Source: Candidatus Manganitrophaceae bacterium (GTDB taxonomy: Bacteria; Nitrospirota; Nitrospiria; SBBL01; JAADHI01). From it: 64,000 nucleotides of DNA. Both the position numbers and the translations under genes were made by a program. Where the stretch lies: the NCBI GenBank assembly GCA_012960925.1, contig DUAG01000035.1:1-64000 (forward strand), read 5' to 3'. The notes below the pieces were generated by a model. That model was not told where the DNA came from. It made no database searches and saw nothing but the letters and a program-made list of their open reading frames with translations. This document shows, piece by piece, positions 9,610 through 18,636 of this stretch (positions are counted from its first letter, which is position 1; the number at the start of each line of letters is the position of its first letter).

Positions 9610-9731
9610 TGCATGCCCGTCTTTTTCTCCATGGCGGCGTTGCTGTGGTGCTCGAATCCTCACGTATAAACCATACGCTCCGGGTTCTGCGCTCCCCGCG
9701 CCTTGCCATAAAAAAAATACGGGCATGCTGA
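9608..9731. repeat. MITE-like family B, copy B1 (inverted orientation)
   Basis: Ends are inverted repeats GCATGCCCGT (9611-9620) and ACGGGCATGC (9719-9728). The inside contains CTCCATGGCGGCG, GTGCTCGAATCCTCACG and GCGCCTTGCC, matching the reverse complement of copies at 21.3 and 56.3 kb. It fills the ffh-rpsP gap and carries no gene. Confidence 0.6.
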
Positions 9732-9755
9732 ATGGTATGGAACGATGTCCGGATA

Positions 9756-9784
9756 TTGATCCGGCTGAATGTTTAAATGATAAT
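9756..9784 (+). promoter_or_regulatory. Possible promoter of the rpsP operon
   Basis: TTGATC (9756-9761) and GATAAT (9779-9784) with 17 bp between them, just downstream of repeat B1 and ahead of the AGGGGG ribosome site of rpsP. Confidence 0.4.
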
Positions 9785-9800
9785 AATAAGGGGGTAGTGC

Positions 9801-10067
9801 ATGGCAGTACGGATTAGATTGACTCGAATGGGAAGACATAAGCGGCCTTTTTACCGGATAGTGGTCGCGGATTCTGAGGCGCCGAGAGACGGGAAGTTTA
9901 TCGAAATTCTGGGGACTTACGATCCATTGGGGGCCGAAGCCAAGATACAGGTCAAGGAAGAAAAGGCGATCCATTGGCTGAAAAAGGGTGCCACGGTCTC
10001 TGATACGGTGAAGTCGATATTCAGTAAGGTGCAATTGTTTAAAAAATTAAAGGAGTCGAACGCATAG
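9801..10067 (+). CDS. rpsP: 30S ribosomal protein bS16
   Basis: Small-subunit protein bS16 (88 residues, normal length) that helps assemble the 5' domain of 16S rRNA. It begins with the family signature [20 protein letters not shown] and contains DPLGAEAKI and [19 protein letters not shown] lies before the ATG. It heads the run rpsP-khpA-rimM-trmD-rplS, a classic order in many phyla. A 91-bp gap separates it from khpA. Confidence 0.97.
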   Translation: MAVRIRLTRMGRHKRPFYRIVVADSEAPRDGKFIEILGTYDPLGAEAKIQVKEEKAIHWLKKGATVSDTVKSIFSKVQLFKKLKESNA

Positions 10068-10158
10068 GGGACACGTTCAACATCAAAAAGAAGTTGTCCT
10101 GTTGGAAATTCTCAATCGTGGCCGAGAATGTCATACACAGTATATGGGGATGATGACG

Positions 10159-10389
10159 ATGAGAGAGCTGATCGAATACATTGCAAAGTCACTTGTAGAC
10201 AGGCCTGAAAATGTAGCCGTGAGAGAAACCGAAGGTGAAAAGACGACGATTATTGAACTTCGCGTCGCGCAGGAAGACTTGGGGAAGGTGATCGGAAAAC
10301 AGGGGAGGACGGCCAGGGCGATGAGGACCATTTTGAATGCTGCAGGCACCAAGATCGGCAAGAGATGCGTTCTCGAAATCCTGGAATAG
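10159..10389 (+). CDS. khpA: KH-domain RNA-binding protein KhpA (YlqC family)
   Basis: Small RNA-binding protein (76 residues) of the KhpA/YlqC family, always found between rpsP and rimM. It starts [19 protein letters not shown] and has a single KH fold with the loop [18 protein letters not shown], the GxxG motif reading GKQG. I chose the ATG at 10159, which gives the standard N-terminus and has GGGG about nine bases upstream. A longer frame from 10102 would add 19 residues that do not resemble the family. In Gram-positive bacteria KhpA pairs with KhpB/EloR; no partner is visible here. Confidence 0.92.
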   Translation: MRELIEYIAKSLVDRPENVAVRETEGEKTTIIELRVAQEDLGKVIGKQGRTARAMRTILNAAGTKIGKRCVLEILE

Positions 10390-10390
10390 A

Positions 10391-10900
10391 TTGTCGAGGG
10401 CATACATCACAATCGGAAAAATTCTAGGTCCGGTCGGACTGCGCGGAGAACTTAAGATCTTTTCGCTGACCGATATCCCGAATCGCTTTGACCATTTGAC
10501 CGATGTGATTGTCGAAACCTCAGAAGGTCGGCATCAAGCGATTCGAATCGATCGGGTAAGGTATGGGCGTTATGTTTACCTCAGCTTTTCCGGATTGACT
10601 TCCATTGAGAAAGTGGAATTTTTGAAAGGGGCCTTCATCCAGATTCCGGAGGAGGAAAGGCTTCCCCTGCCGGAGGGGAGTTATTATCACAGCGAATTGA
10701 CTGGTCTGGAAGTGGTCTTGGAAGACGGCACCCGCCTGGGCATATTGGAAGAGATTTACGAGACGGGAAGCAATGATGTCTATGCGGTTAGATCCGGAAA
10801 GCGTGAAGTGCTGATCCCGGCCCTTCGAAAATTTGTAAAGTCGGTTGATTTAGCAGAGAACAGGATGGTTATTATTCCTGTTGAAGGACTCATCGAATGA
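10391..10900 (+). CDS. rimM: Ribosome maturation factor RimM
   Basis: Assists maturation of the 30S head domain by binding uS19. The start is probably TTG at 10391, one base after the khpA stop, with GGAA just upstream. It gives AYITIGKILGPVGLRGELKI, the normal family N-terminus, and 169 residues. The N-terminal RimM beta-barrel is followed by the PRC-barrel domain (YYHSELTGLEVV, NDVYAVR, VLIPALRKFVKSVDL). The stop overlaps the trmD start, so the two are translationally coupled. Confidence 0.93.
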   Translation: MSRAYITIGKILGPVGLRGELKIFSLTDIPNRFDHLTDVIVETSEGRHQAIRIDRVRYGRYVYLSFSGLTSIEKVEFLKGAFIQIPEEERLPLPEGSYYHSELTGLEVVLEDGTRLGILEEIYETGSNDVYAVRSGKREVLIPALRKFVKSVDLAENRMVIIPVEGLIE

Positions 10901-11688
10901 TGCGTTGTGACATCCTGACCTTATTCCCGGAAATGGTGTTGCCTGTTTTTCAGGAAAGCATCTTAAAGCGGGCGCAGGAACGCCAGCTATTGGAGATTCG
11001 GGTCCACCAGTTAAGGGATTTTACGGCAGATAAGCATCGTATGACGGACGATACGCCCTATGGTGGGGGTCCCGGGATGGTTTTGAAACCGGAACCGATT
11101 TATGCTGCTGTGGACGCAATCCGAAAAGAGAGCGGTGAGATCCGGGTGATTATGCCCTCACCGCAGGGAAAGCGTTTTGACCAGAGGATGGCTGAATCCT
11201 TCTCGAAAGAAACGCGTCGTTTTGTTTTTATTTGCGGTCATTACGAGGGAATCGATGCACGGGTGAAAGAAGGGCTGCCCCTTGAGGAAGTATCGGTCGG
11301 CGACTTCGTCCTCACCGGAGGAGAAGTCGCGACAATGATTATTATTGATGCTTCCGCCAGACTTGTTCCAGGCGTGCTGGGAGATCCGCGCTCCGTTGTA
11401 GAGGAATCATTTTCGTCTTCTCTTCTCGAATATCCCCAATACACGCGACCTTCGGAATTCAGAGGAATGCGGGTTCCCAGGGTACTCTCTTCCGGAAATC
11501 ATGCTGCGATTCGGGCCTGGCGAAAGGAACAGTCACTGATCAATACGATGAAAAATAGACCGGACTTATTGGCAGAAGCCACCCTCAGCGAATCGGAAAT
11601 GGCGTGGATCAGTCGTTTTTCGGATGGGAATTCCGATGAGAACGGTAAAGAAACACTGAAAGTGGAACGGACCGATCAGGGTTCATAG
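10897..11688 (+). CDS. trmD: tRNA (guanine-37-N1)-methyltransferase
   Basis: SPOUT methyltransferase that makes m1G37 in tRNAs reading codons that begin with C, using S-adenosylmethionine and preventing +1 frameshifts. Visible motifs are MRCDILTLFPEM, TPYGGGPGMV, CGHYEGIDARV, SVGDFVLTGGE and VLSSGNHAAIRAWR, in the right order. Start is ATG 10897 or 10900 (two in a row), overlapping rimM. At 263 residues it is somewhat longer than common TrmDs, with a charged C-terminal tail after EMAWIS. Confidence 0.97.
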   Translation: MMRCDILTLFPEMVLPVFQESILKRAQERQLLEIRVHQLRDFTADKHRMTDDTPYGGGPGMVLKPEPIYAAVDAIRKESGEIRVIMPSPQGKRFDQRMAESFSKETRRFVFICGHYEGIDARVKEGLPLEEVSVGDFVLTGGEVATMIIIDASARLVPGVLGDPRSVVEESFSSSLLEYPQYTRPSEFRGMRVPRVLSSGNHAAIRAWRKEQSLINTMKNRPDLLAEATLSESEMAWISRFSDGNSDENGKETLKVERTDQGS

Positions 11689-11733
11689 CGCAAGAATTAT
11701 GTTGGCAATTATTCAATTAAGGAGAAAGGGATC

Positions 11734-12102
11734 ATGGATCGGATAGCACGGTTGGAGCAAGGCATGTTGAAGGAGAGCGTTCCGCAGTTTAATGTTGGAA
11801 ATACGGTTCGTGTTCATGTAAAGATTAAGGAAGGCGAAAAGGAACGGATTCAGATATTTGAAGGTGTTGTGATTCGCAGAAAAGGGACGCGAAACCGTGA
11901 GACCTTTACCGTCAGAAAGGTTGCCTACAATGTTGCGGTAGAAAGGATTTTTCCGGTTCATTCTCCCTGGATCGCCAAGGTCGAAGTGATCAGGGTCGGT
12001 GCAGTCCGGCGTGCGAAGCTCTATTATTTGCGCCAGAGGACAGGCCGTGCTGCACGGCTCCGGGAAAAAGAGAGGGTAAGACCTTCCAAGTCCTCCAAGT
12101 AA
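11734..12102 (+). CDS. rplS: 50S ribosomal protein bL19
   Basis: Large-subunit protein at the interface with the 30S subunit. It has 122 residues with conserved blocks [41 protein letters not shown] and [23 protein letters not shown] precedes the ATG. Last gene of the rpsP-trmD run, followed by a hairpin at 12127-12155. Confidence 0.97.
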   Translation: MDRIARLEQGMLKESVPQFNVGNTVRVHVKIKEGEKERIQIFEGVVIRRKGTRNRETFTVRKVAYNVAVERIFPVHSPWIAKVEVIRVGAVRRAKLYYLRQRTGRAARLREKERVRPSKSSK

Positions 12103-12126
12103 AGAAGTCTTCCCTTTTGGCGCATC

Positions 12127-12155
12127 ATCACTCAGGATGGTGTATTCTGAGTGAT
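12127..12155 (+). terminator. Hairpin after rplS (weak terminator)
   Basis: ATCACTCAG (12127-12135) pairs perfectly with CTGAGTGAT (12147-12155) around an 11-base loop. The following bases (TTGTATGG) are not a proper T-run, so it may mark an mRNA end or act as a processing stem rather than terminate fully before rnhB. Confidence 0.4.
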
Positions 12156-12226
12156 TTGTATGGTCCCTTAAGGTGGTTTTAAACGCGGTTTTAGATAGGT
12201 CCGTCATAGAGCACTGGTTATTTTCA

Positions 12227-12817
12227 ATGGGGTTTTTTGAGAGGGCGCTTACCTCACTCGGGTTTCGCAATGTTTGCGGGATTGACGAGGCGGGTCGCGG
12301 CCCTCTGGCCGGGCCGGTTGTCGCCGCTGCCGTTATTCTCCCTCCAGGATGTTTGTTGCCTGGAATCCGCGATTCAAAAAAGCTAAGTCCGGGGAAACGG
12401 GAGGTCCTCTTTGAACAGATCAATCGGGAGGCCACCTCAATCGGTGTCGGTATTGTCAATAACGATACGATTGATGAGATCAATATATTACAGGCAACGA
12501 TTCGGGCCATGCAGAAGAGTGTGGCACAGATGCAATTGGAGCCGGACTACCTTTTGATTGATGCATTGACCCTCCCGGATTTTGGGCGGGATCAAAAGGG
12601 GATTATTCATGGAGACCGTCTTTCCGTCAGTATCGCCGCTGCATCCGTGATCGCGAAGGTGACGAGAGATCGGCTGATGTGCAAGTACCACGAAGTATTT
12701 CCGGAATACAAGTTCAATATTCACAAGGGGTATGGAACCGCAACGCATCTAAAAATGATTAGAGAGTGGGGGCCTTGCTCTCTTCACAGAAAGACATTTC
12801 GTGGTGTCATTCTGTGA
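12227..12817 (+). CDS. rnhB: Ribonuclease HII
   Basis: Cleaves the RNA strand of RNA-DNA hybrids and removes single misincorporated ribonucleotides. The catalytic motif GIDEAGRGPLAGPVVAAAV holds the DE pair. Further conserved parts are DSKKLSP, LLIDAL (third carboxylate), DRLSVSIAAASVIAKVTRD and HKGYGTATH. Start: ATG 12227 gives the family-like lead MGFFERALTSLGF and 196 residues, though no ribosome site is obvious; an in-frame GTG at 12173 would add 18 residues. It overlaps yraN by four bases. Confidence 0.94.
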   Translation: MGFFERALTSLGFRNVCGIDEAGRGPLAGPVVAAAVILPPGCLLPGIRDSKKLSPGKREVLFEQINREATSIGVGIVNNDTIDEINILQATIRAMQKSVAQMQLEPDYLLIDALTLPDFGRDQKGIIHGDRLSVSIAAASVIAKVTRDRLMCKYHEVFPEYKFNIHKGYGTATHLKMIREWGPCSLHRKTFRGVIL

Positions 12818-13173
12818 CCGGTAAGGAGGGCGAAGATATTGCGGCGCAGTATTTGTTAGAACATGGGTATCGTCTTTTGGTGCGGAATTATCGGACGAAG
12901 TCAGGAGAGATTGACATTATTGCGCGTGAGGGGAACACATTGGTTTTTATTGAAGTGAAAGCACGGTCGGGAACTCGTTTTGGCCTTCCTCAAGATGCAG
13001 TCGACCTGAGAAAACAAACGAAGTTGAGCCGGGTTGCCTTGGGTTACCTCCGCCATAAAAAGGTAAGGCCCTGTGACTGTCGTTTTGACGTTGTTGCAGT
13101 TGTGGCCTGTGCAGGAAGATACAAGGTGGATCTTTTCCGAAATGCCTTTGATTTCTTGGAAAGCACGATATGA
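12814..13173 (+). CDS. yraN: UPF0102 family protein YraN
   Basis: Small protein (119 residues) with a restriction-endonuclease-like fold; its biological role is not established. Motifs are GKEGEDIAAQYLLEHGY, GEIDIIAREGNTLVFIEVKAR (the D-ExK type active-site pattern) and FDVVAV. I use GTG 12814, which overlaps the rnhB stop in GTGA; a longer frame from 12766 lies inside rnhB. Next to rnhB, as in many genomes. Confidence 0.92.
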   Translation: MTGKEGEDIAAQYLLEHGYRLLVRNYRTKSGEIDIIAREGNTLVFIEVKARSGTRFGLPQDAVDLRKQTKLSRVALGYLRHKKVRPCDCRFDVVAVVACAGRYKVDLFRNAFDFLESTI

Positions 13174-13625
13174 TGATAAGCGGAATCAACACAGATATTA
13201 AATATAAGGGAGAAATCTTCCATATTCAAACGGAGGATGGCGGTGAAAACAGTCCTGTGATTACAACGCTGTTGTTTAAGGCCGGTGCGATATACGCGTC
13301 CAAGAGAACGGACTATGGTAAAGTTCTTCAACCCGATTCTCCGAAGGATGCGGTTCAGGAACTCATGCGGGAACAACATAAGGGGATGATCCGTGATCTG
13401 ACATCCGGATTAATTGTGCGTGCTGAGGGCATAAATCGGCGCAAGAAAGATGTTCAGAGTCCTCCTGAAAAGCCCGCCCCGAAGACGGAAGAAATCAAGG
13501 TCAAAGTCAAGGCCAAGAAGGAGGATTCCTTACCTAAACCGGTGGGGAAGGAAACGACCGGGAAGAAGAGTTTGGATGATTTGATTCTTGATTACATTTC
13601 AAGTAAAGATGAGAATGATAACTAG
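13170..13625 (+). CDS. Conserved protein of unknown function after yraN
   Basis: 151 residues, with its start overlapping the yraN stop (ATGA), so very likely the last gene of rnhB-yraN. The first 85 residues form a compact domain with GEIFHIQTEDGG, VITTLLFKAGAIYASKRTDY and LMREQHKGMIRDL. The rest is a low-complexity linker rich in Lys, Pro and Glu, ending in a short helix (SLDDLILDYIS). No signal peptide or membrane segment. I recognise the N-terminal pattern as one that recurs in Nitrospirota and deltaproteobacteria, but know no function. The C-terminal helix after a flexible linker looks like a docking peptide; this is inference. Confidence 0.8.
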   Translation: MMISGINTDIKYKGEIFHIQTEDGGENSPVITTLLFKAGAIYASKRTDYGKVLQPDSPKDAVQELMREQHKGMIRDLTSGLIVRAEGINRRKKDVQSPPEKPAPKTEEIKVKVKAKKEDSLPKPVGKETTGKKSLDDLILDYISSKDENDN

Positions 13626-14100
13626 TGTCAGAGCCCTAATTCCGCGATAGCGAAATTAGAAACCGACGATGGCTGGCGCGAGACCCATTCGCCTGAGTTA
13701 TCGGCCAACGGACTCCTCACCGTACAGGTGAGTACGTCTCGCTCGCGCTTATGGCCTCTGGCCTTGTCTTTCAGGCGACTTATGCGCTTTCCCCCAAGAT
13801 CCAATCGCCGATCTTGGGCAGAGAGCCCTGATTGCGAGATCCCGGTCTGCTGAGACTGCCTCTATTCTGCGCAGAGCCCGCCGTATCATTCTCGAGAGTC
13901 TAAGGGTTCATTGGTGGTTATGTCAGGGGTTTTGAAGAACCTCGCCCCATGGAAGCGAGACATTTTTGCCCTGAAAAAATAATCCATGACTTGATCAGAG
14001 GTTCCTTTATCCTATTCGCTCGCCAGCCTCGCCGGAAGTACGGGGATTACGCTTACTCTGCGTGTTCTCAGGGGGACTCATGTCAGATCCGGAATAGAAA
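13626..14100. other. 475-bp gene-free, palindrome-rich spacer
   Basis: No coding frame is credible. The stretch has several imperfect palindromes, including CCAAGATCCAATCGCCGATC around 13794 and TCACCGTACAGGTGA at 13717-13731. The phrase GAGCCCT-ATT recurs at 13631 and 13824. At 13934 GAAGAACCTCGCC repeats a motif also seen at 24336 and, inverted, near 52.09 kb. Part of family-A repeat A6 lies at 13951-14008. It looks like layered debris of small repeats. Confidence 0.5.
13951..14008 (-). repeat. MITE-like family A, half copy A6
   Basis: Read on the minus strand, this matches the left half of family A: end GGAACCTCTGAT, then CAAGTCATGG, then TTTTTTCAGGGCAAAAATGT. The right half is missing. 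Confidence 0.6.
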
Positions 14101-14769
14101 ATGATCCAGATGTTTCATATCTATAAATACTATGGCAGAACGCATCCGGCACTTGAGGATATCAATTTAAAGATCAATAAAGGGGATTTTATTTTTTTGG
14201 TCGGCGCAAGTGGTGCGGGAAAAACATCATTGCTGAAGCTGATTTTTTGTGAAGAACGTTCTGATGAAGGACAAATCCTGATCGGCGGAAAAAACATTTC
14301 TCGCCTCAAGGAAAGAGAGATCCCTTTTATAAGACGAAAAATGGGGTTTATCTTTCAGGATTATAAATTGATTCAGCGAAAAACGGTATTTGAAAATGTC
14401 GCTCTCCCAATGGAAATAATGGGTGCGTCTCGACTCGAGATCAGGAAAAGAGTCCATGAAGTTCTAAAACAGGTTCGAATTGAGCATCGTCATGGGCAGC
14501 GTCCCCCCTTTTTATCTGGAGGGGAGAAGCAGCGGGTTGCGATCGCTCGAGCCCTGGTGAATCGCCCAAGATTATTGCTTGCTGATGAGCCCACCGGCAA
14601 CCTGGATGATGAGCTCTCGAATGATATTGTTGATCTCCTAAAAGGTATTCATACAACCGGAACAACAATCGTTGTTGCAACCCATGACCGCCGTTTGTTG
14701 TCCAAAGCAGCCAAGCGGGTCCTGGTCCTCGATAAGGGTAAGATTGTTTTTGATGGCATTCCCGAATGA
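14101..14769 (+). CDS. ftsE: Cell division ATP-binding protein FtsE
   Basis: ABC ATPase that, with FtsX, drives septal cell-wall hydrolysis through periplasmic amidase activators. Walker A is [10 protein letters not shown]-loop FQDYKL, signature [15 protein letters not shown], Walker [13 protein letters not shown] and H-loop ATHD. 222 residues, normal length. The stop overlaps the ftsX start (ATGA). The neighbouring EnvC-like gene confirms the system. Confidence 0.96.
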   Translation: MIQMFHIYKYYGRTHPALEDINLKINKGDFIFLVGASGAGKTSLLKLIFCEERSDEGQILIGGKNISRLKEREIPFIRRKMGFIFQDYKLIQRKTVFENVALPMEIMGASRLEIRKRVHEVLKQVRIEHRHGQRPPFLSGGEKQRVAIARALVNRPRLLLADEPTGNLDDELSNDIVDLLKGIHTTGTTIVVATHDRRLLSKAAKRVLVLDKGKIVFDGIPE

Positions 14770-15683
14770 AACGCCTGCTTTATTTTTTTGATGCGGCACT
14801 TGAAAACATCAAGCTTAATCGGACCATGGCCTTACTCTCCCTGATTTCACTCAGTCTCACCCTCATGCTGTTCGGTCTTTTTCTACTTTTTTATTATAAT
14901 TTTCAGGGATTTATTGGGACGATGCGTGAGAATGTCCAGTTTAGTATTTATATCAATAACGCTATTGGTGATGGTAAAATTAAAAAGATTGAGGAAGCGC
15001 TTTCCGATGATGACCGTATCGCATCCTTTGACTACATTTCTAAAGAGAAGGCCCTTGAACTATTCAAGGCCTATTTTCAGGATCAACCCCTCCTGAAAAG
15101 TCTTGGAGAGAACCCCCTTCCGGCATCTTTCGAGATTCGTGTAAAGGCCAATCATCAGGATCCCGTAGAGATCCAAAACATGATCAAATACTTTAAGTCT
15201 TTGCCCGGCGTGGATGAGATACATTATGGCTCTGAGTTATTTCAAACCCTGAACGCTTTTTTGAATTTTATGAAGATTGTCGGTCTTGGTATCGGTGGCT
15301 TCCTTGCGGTTGCCGTCATGACCATTGTTGCCAATACGATCCGTCTTCACTTTTATAATCGGAGGGAAGAGATCGAGATTATGAAGTTGATCGGGGCCAC
15401 CCACCGCTTTATCAAGATCCCTTTTTTCATGGAGGGATCTATGATGGGTCTTGTCGGGGGGGGCTTGGCCACACTCATCCTTTTTAGTTTGTACAGTTTT
15501 TCCAAGGTACACCTTCAGTCATTGGGAGGAGTGATCGGACATTTTCAAGATATCCGCTTTCTGCCCGTGAGTATGCTGGTGGGTTTGATCGTCGCCGGGG
15601 GAATGTTCGGCGGCATTGGCAGCCTTGTTTCATTAAATCAACTTCTCAGACTTCAGGCGAAGAGTGAACCTCAAAAGAAATAA
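14766..15683 (+). CDS. ftsX: Cell division permease FtsX
   Basis: Membrane partner of FtsE (305 residues). One transmembrane helix near 20-43 is followed by a periplasmic domain of about 120 residues (SIYINNAIGDGKIKKIEEAL to GSELFQTLNAF). Three further helices lie at about 170-195, 222-245 and 270-295. The cytoplasmic stretch RREEIEIMKLIGATHRFIKIPF is the FtsX/MacB signature. Its start overlaps ftsE and its end overlaps the EnvC-like gene, so the three form one operon. Confidence 0.95.
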   Translation: MKRLLYFFDAALENIKLNRTMALLSLISLSLTLMLFGLFLLFYYNFQGFIGTMRENVQFSIYINNAIGDGKIKKIEEALSDDDRIASFDYISKEKALELFKAYFQDQPLLKSLGENPLPASFEIRVKANHQDPVEIQNMIKYFKSLPGVDEIHYGSELFQTLNAFLNFMKIVGLGIGGFLAVAVMTIVANTIRLHFYNRREEIEIMKLIGATHRFIKIPFFMEGSMMGLVGGGLATLILFSLYSFSKVHLQSLGGVIGHFQDIRFLPVSMLVGLIVAGGMFGGIGSLVSLNQLLRLQAKSEPQKK

Positions 15684-16866
15684 GCTGAATAAGGTTGTCT
15701 TTAGTCTCATGGTTCTTGGGGCGTTTCTGGTCAAAACAATTGTTGTGATCGGGGCTGAACAATCGCCCGGATTGGACAAGAAGATTGATAGGGAAAAGAA
15801 TGAACTGAATCAGATAAAAAAAAAGATCAAGGGGAAACAGAAGAAGACGCGCGCTGCGAAAAGGCGGGAAAAGTCAATTCTCTCCAGATTACAGAAGATC
15901 GATCAGCGTTATCGTAGCCATCAAAGGAAAAGCGGTCTGCTGGAGTTGAAGATCAAAGAGAAGGACACGCAAATTGTGAGTCTCACTCACAAGAGTGACC
16001 ATTTAGAACAAGATGTCCAAGAAATGAGAAAGGGAATTGCGACACATCTTAGCGCAATTTATCAACAACGGCAAAACGGAAAGCTCAAAATTTTGTTTGC
16101 CGCTGAGGATTACACTGATTTTTTAAGGAGGCTTTATTACTTAAAAACAATTGCCAAAAAAGAAGGGGAACTTCTTTCTGAGTTTAAGAAAAAAAGGGCC
16201 GACCTCGATGAGAATAACCGGAGTTTATCCCAAGCCAAGGAGCATCTTATTCAGGATAAGGAGGCCCTTGGTCAGCAAATCTCTCTTATTCGATCAGAGC
16301 GGAAGAAAAAAAGTCGATTGTTATCACGTGTTCAGACCGAACGGGCCTCGTATGAAAAGGCCATCACCGAACTGAATCAATCCTCTCGGGAACTTCAGGG
16401 GATGATTGAGGCGCTTAAGCTTAAGCAGAAGAATTTTAAGAATCGCCCTTCAAGGAGGTTTTCGCGGAAGAAGGGTCAGTTGAACTGGCCGAACGGTGGG
16501 CGCGTTGTCAGCCGTTTTGGCCGTCAAAAACATCCAAGATTTGATACAATGATATATCGTAAGGGCATTGAAATTGAAGGATCGAAGGGGGAAGAGGTCC
16601 GGGCAATATTTGATGGGGTCATTATTTACGCCGATTGGTTCCGCGGTTATGGGATCGTTATTATTGTCGATCATGGTGAAAATTATTACTCCATCTATGC
16701 ACATTTATCAAAACTGTTGGTTTCGGTGGGTGAACAGGCCCGAAAGGATCGGGTGATAGGAGAGATTGGGGGGACGGGACTTTCACGGGGAAATAAACTT
16801 TATTTGGAAATAAGGCATCAAGGTAAACCGATGAATCCTCTGAAATGGCTTCGGAAGAGGAGGTAG
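15664..16866 (+). CDS. EnvC-like murein hydrolase activator (degenerate M23 domain)
   Basis: 400 residues: signal peptide (about 1-31), long coiled coil (about 35-255) and C-terminal LytM/M23 fold. The fold lacks catalytic residues. The usual H-x-GIDI reads RKGIEI, so the first zinc His and the Asp are gone, and the final H-x-H-type strand reads YLEIRHQGKP with Tyr in place of His. This matches EnvC-type proteins, which activate amidases rather than cut the wall, and fits its place after ftsEX. The start is GTG at 15664, overlapping ftsX by 20 bp. Confidence 0.9.
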   Translation: MNLKRNKLNKVVFSLMVLGAFLVKTIVVIGAEQSPGLDKKIDREKNELNQIKKKIKGKQKKTRAAKRREKSILSRLQKIDQRYRSHQRKSGLLELKIKEKDTQIVSLTHKSDHLEQDVQEMRKGIATHLSAIYQQRQNGKLKILFAAEDYTDFLRRLYYLKTIAKKEGELLSEFKKKRADLDENNRSLSQAKEHLIQDKEALGQQISLIRSERKKKSRLLSRVQTERASYEKAITELNQSSRELQGMIEALKLKQKNFKNRPSRRFSRKKGQLNWPNGGRVVSRFGRQKHPRFDTMIYRKGIEIEGSKGEEVRAIFDGVIIYADWFRGYGIVIIVDHGENYYSIYAHLSKLLVSVGEQARKDRVIGEIGGTGLSRGNKLYLEIRHQGKPMNPLKWLRKRR

Positions 16867-17006
16867 GTTCCTGTAGGTTTTGTCGATCTTTTTGAGGAGT
16901 TTTCTTCAGACTCTTGACGGTGACTGTATTTTGTATCAGAATGGAGTTTGAAGGCTCGTCGCATGCCTTTGAAACGGCGGAATGAAGGCTGAGGGAGGAA
17001 TGAACA

Positions 17007-18341
17007 ATGAAATTTAAAGAGAGGGTCGGAACCACGCTTCTTTTTATGGCCATCATCGGAATTTTCGGTGTGAGCTTTATGGCGGGGAAGGGACTTGAAA
17101 CAAATGTTTCGGCAGAAACGGATGATTATGAAGAACTGAAGGTCTTCACCGAAGTTCTTTCCGCACTTCAAAGGAATTATGTAGAGCCGATCGATAACAA
17201 AGAACTCATTTACGGTGCGATCAAAGGTATGCTGAATACTCTGGATGCCCATTCGACGTTTATGCCGCCGACGATATATAAAGAAATGCAGGTGGATACA
17301 AGAGGAGAGTTTGGAGGACTCGGGCTTCAAATTGGTATCAAGGAGAACCGCTTGGTTGTGGTTGCCCCGATTGAGGGGACGCCTGCCGATGTAGCCGGGA
17401 TTAAAGCCGGAGATATTATTCTTAAAGTAGATGATTATGAATTTACGAAAGAAACCACCCTGCTTGATGCTGTTTCCAGAATGCGGGGGCCGAAGGGAAC
17501 GGAAGTGGTCCTGACGATTGAACGGGATACGAAGCCGGATCCGCTTATTTTTCCACTAATCCGGGCGGTGATTTTGATCAAAAGTGTGAAGTCGAAAGTC
17601 CTTGAGCCCGGGATCGGTTATATTCGGATTACACAGTTTCAGGAAAAGACATCCAATGATTTGCGGACGGCCATTTCCAAGTTAAAGGAGGCGAATATTC
17701 ACTCCCTTATACTGGATCTCCGGAATAACCCGGGCGGCCTGCTGAATTCGGCCGTGGATGTCTCGGAACAATTTCTGGACAGCGGGAAAATAATTGTTTC
17801 AATCAAGTCTCGAGATGGCAGGAAAGATGAATACAAGTCGAGCCGAACCAATTCGATCGGAGAAATGCCCTTAATTATCCTGGTCAACGAAGGAAGTGCA
17901 AGTGCTTCAGAGATTGTATCGGGTGCCTTACAGGACTGGAAACGTGCTGTGATATTGGGGACGCCGACCTTTGGAAAGGGGTCGGTCCAAACAATTTTAC
18001 CCTTGTCGGATGGTTCTGCCCTGCGCCTCACAACAGCAAAGTACTACACTCCGAAGGGACGTTCCATCCAGAACCGGGGGATTGATCCGGATATTGTCGT
18101 CGTGCCGGCCGAAATCAGCGAGATAAAAGACAGGCAGATTATTCGTGAAAAAGATCTGGAAAGGCATTTGGAAAGTGAATCACAACCGGAAGAACCTGTT
18201 TTAATCCCACCTGCTGAAAAAACAAGCGGATCAGATCTCCGGATTGAGCAAGAAGATCAGCAATTGAAAAAAGCGGTTGATCTATTGAAAAGCTGGAAAA
18301 TATTTAAGGGAATAGATTCCAGATTGTCTGTGAAAAAATAG
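17007..18341 (+). CDS. ctpA: Carboxyl-terminal processing protease (S41 family)
   Basis: Exported serine protease that trims C-termini of envelope proteins and often controls cell-wall hydrolases. N-terminal membrane anchor or signal peptide (about 8-35), PDZ domain (GGLGLQIGIKENRLVVVAPI to about 180), then the S41 core. Catalytic Ser lies in NEGSASASEIVSGAL and Lys in TFGKGSVQT; the binding strand is LILDLRNNPGG. 444 residues, normal. AGGGAGGA precedes the ATG. A possible promoter TTGACG-17-CAGAAT starts at 16914. Its position behind the EnvC-like gene suggests a joint role in cell-wall remodelling (inference). Confidence 0.95.
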   Translation: MKFKERVGTTLLFMAIIGIFGVSFMAGKGLETNVSAETDDYEELKVFTEVLSALQRNYVEPIDNKELIYGAIKGMLNTLDAHSTFMPPTIYKEMQVDTRGEFGGLGLQIGIKENRLVVVAPIEGTPADVAGIKAGDIILKVDDYEFTKETTLLDAVSRMRGPKGTEVVLTIERDTKPDPLIFPLIRAVILIKSVKSKVLEPGIGYIRITQFQEKTSNDLRTAISKLKEANIHSLILDLRNNPGGLLNSAVDVSEQFLDSGKIIVSIKSRDGRKDEYKSSRTNSIGEMPLIILVNEGSASASEIVSGALQDWKRAVILGTPTFGKGSVQTILPLSDGSALRLTTAKYYTPKGRSIQNRGIDPDIVVVPAEISEIKDRQIIREKDLERHLESESQPEEPVLIPPAEKTSGSDLRIEQEDQQLKKAVDLLKSWKIFKGIDSRLSVKK

Positions 18342-18603
18342 CGAACAAATCAGCCCGTCCCTCTAAACTTCCATGGCAATATTCGATCGAGAGCGGTAGA
18401 CGGTCTTTTCAAGTAAATAGCCCTGATCGCTCATGGATCTAAAATGTCCTTTCACTATGAATACGTGAACTGGATTGTCACGCCTTGCCCTAAATCAAAT
18501 CCACTTCTTCTGAATCGGCACAAAAATATCAGGAATTATTTAACGTAACTTATTGGAATTACTTGTTTTTAATTAAATATAAAATAAAAATAATAATAGG
18601 GAC

Positions 18604-18631
18604 TTGATTTGGCGGTTCTCGTTATTATATA
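18604..18631 (+). promoter_or_regulatory. Predicted groESL promoter
   Basis: TTGATT (18604-18609) and TATATA (18626-18631), 16 bp apart, just upstream of the CIRCE operator. The 260 bp before it (18342-18603) show no gene and are very AT-rich near 18540-18600. Confidence 0.6.
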
Positions 18632-18636
18632 AGATA

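Noticed and set aside
11713-12510. 265-codon minus-strand frame over rplS and rnhB
   Set aside because: Covers two certain plus-strand genes; shadow.
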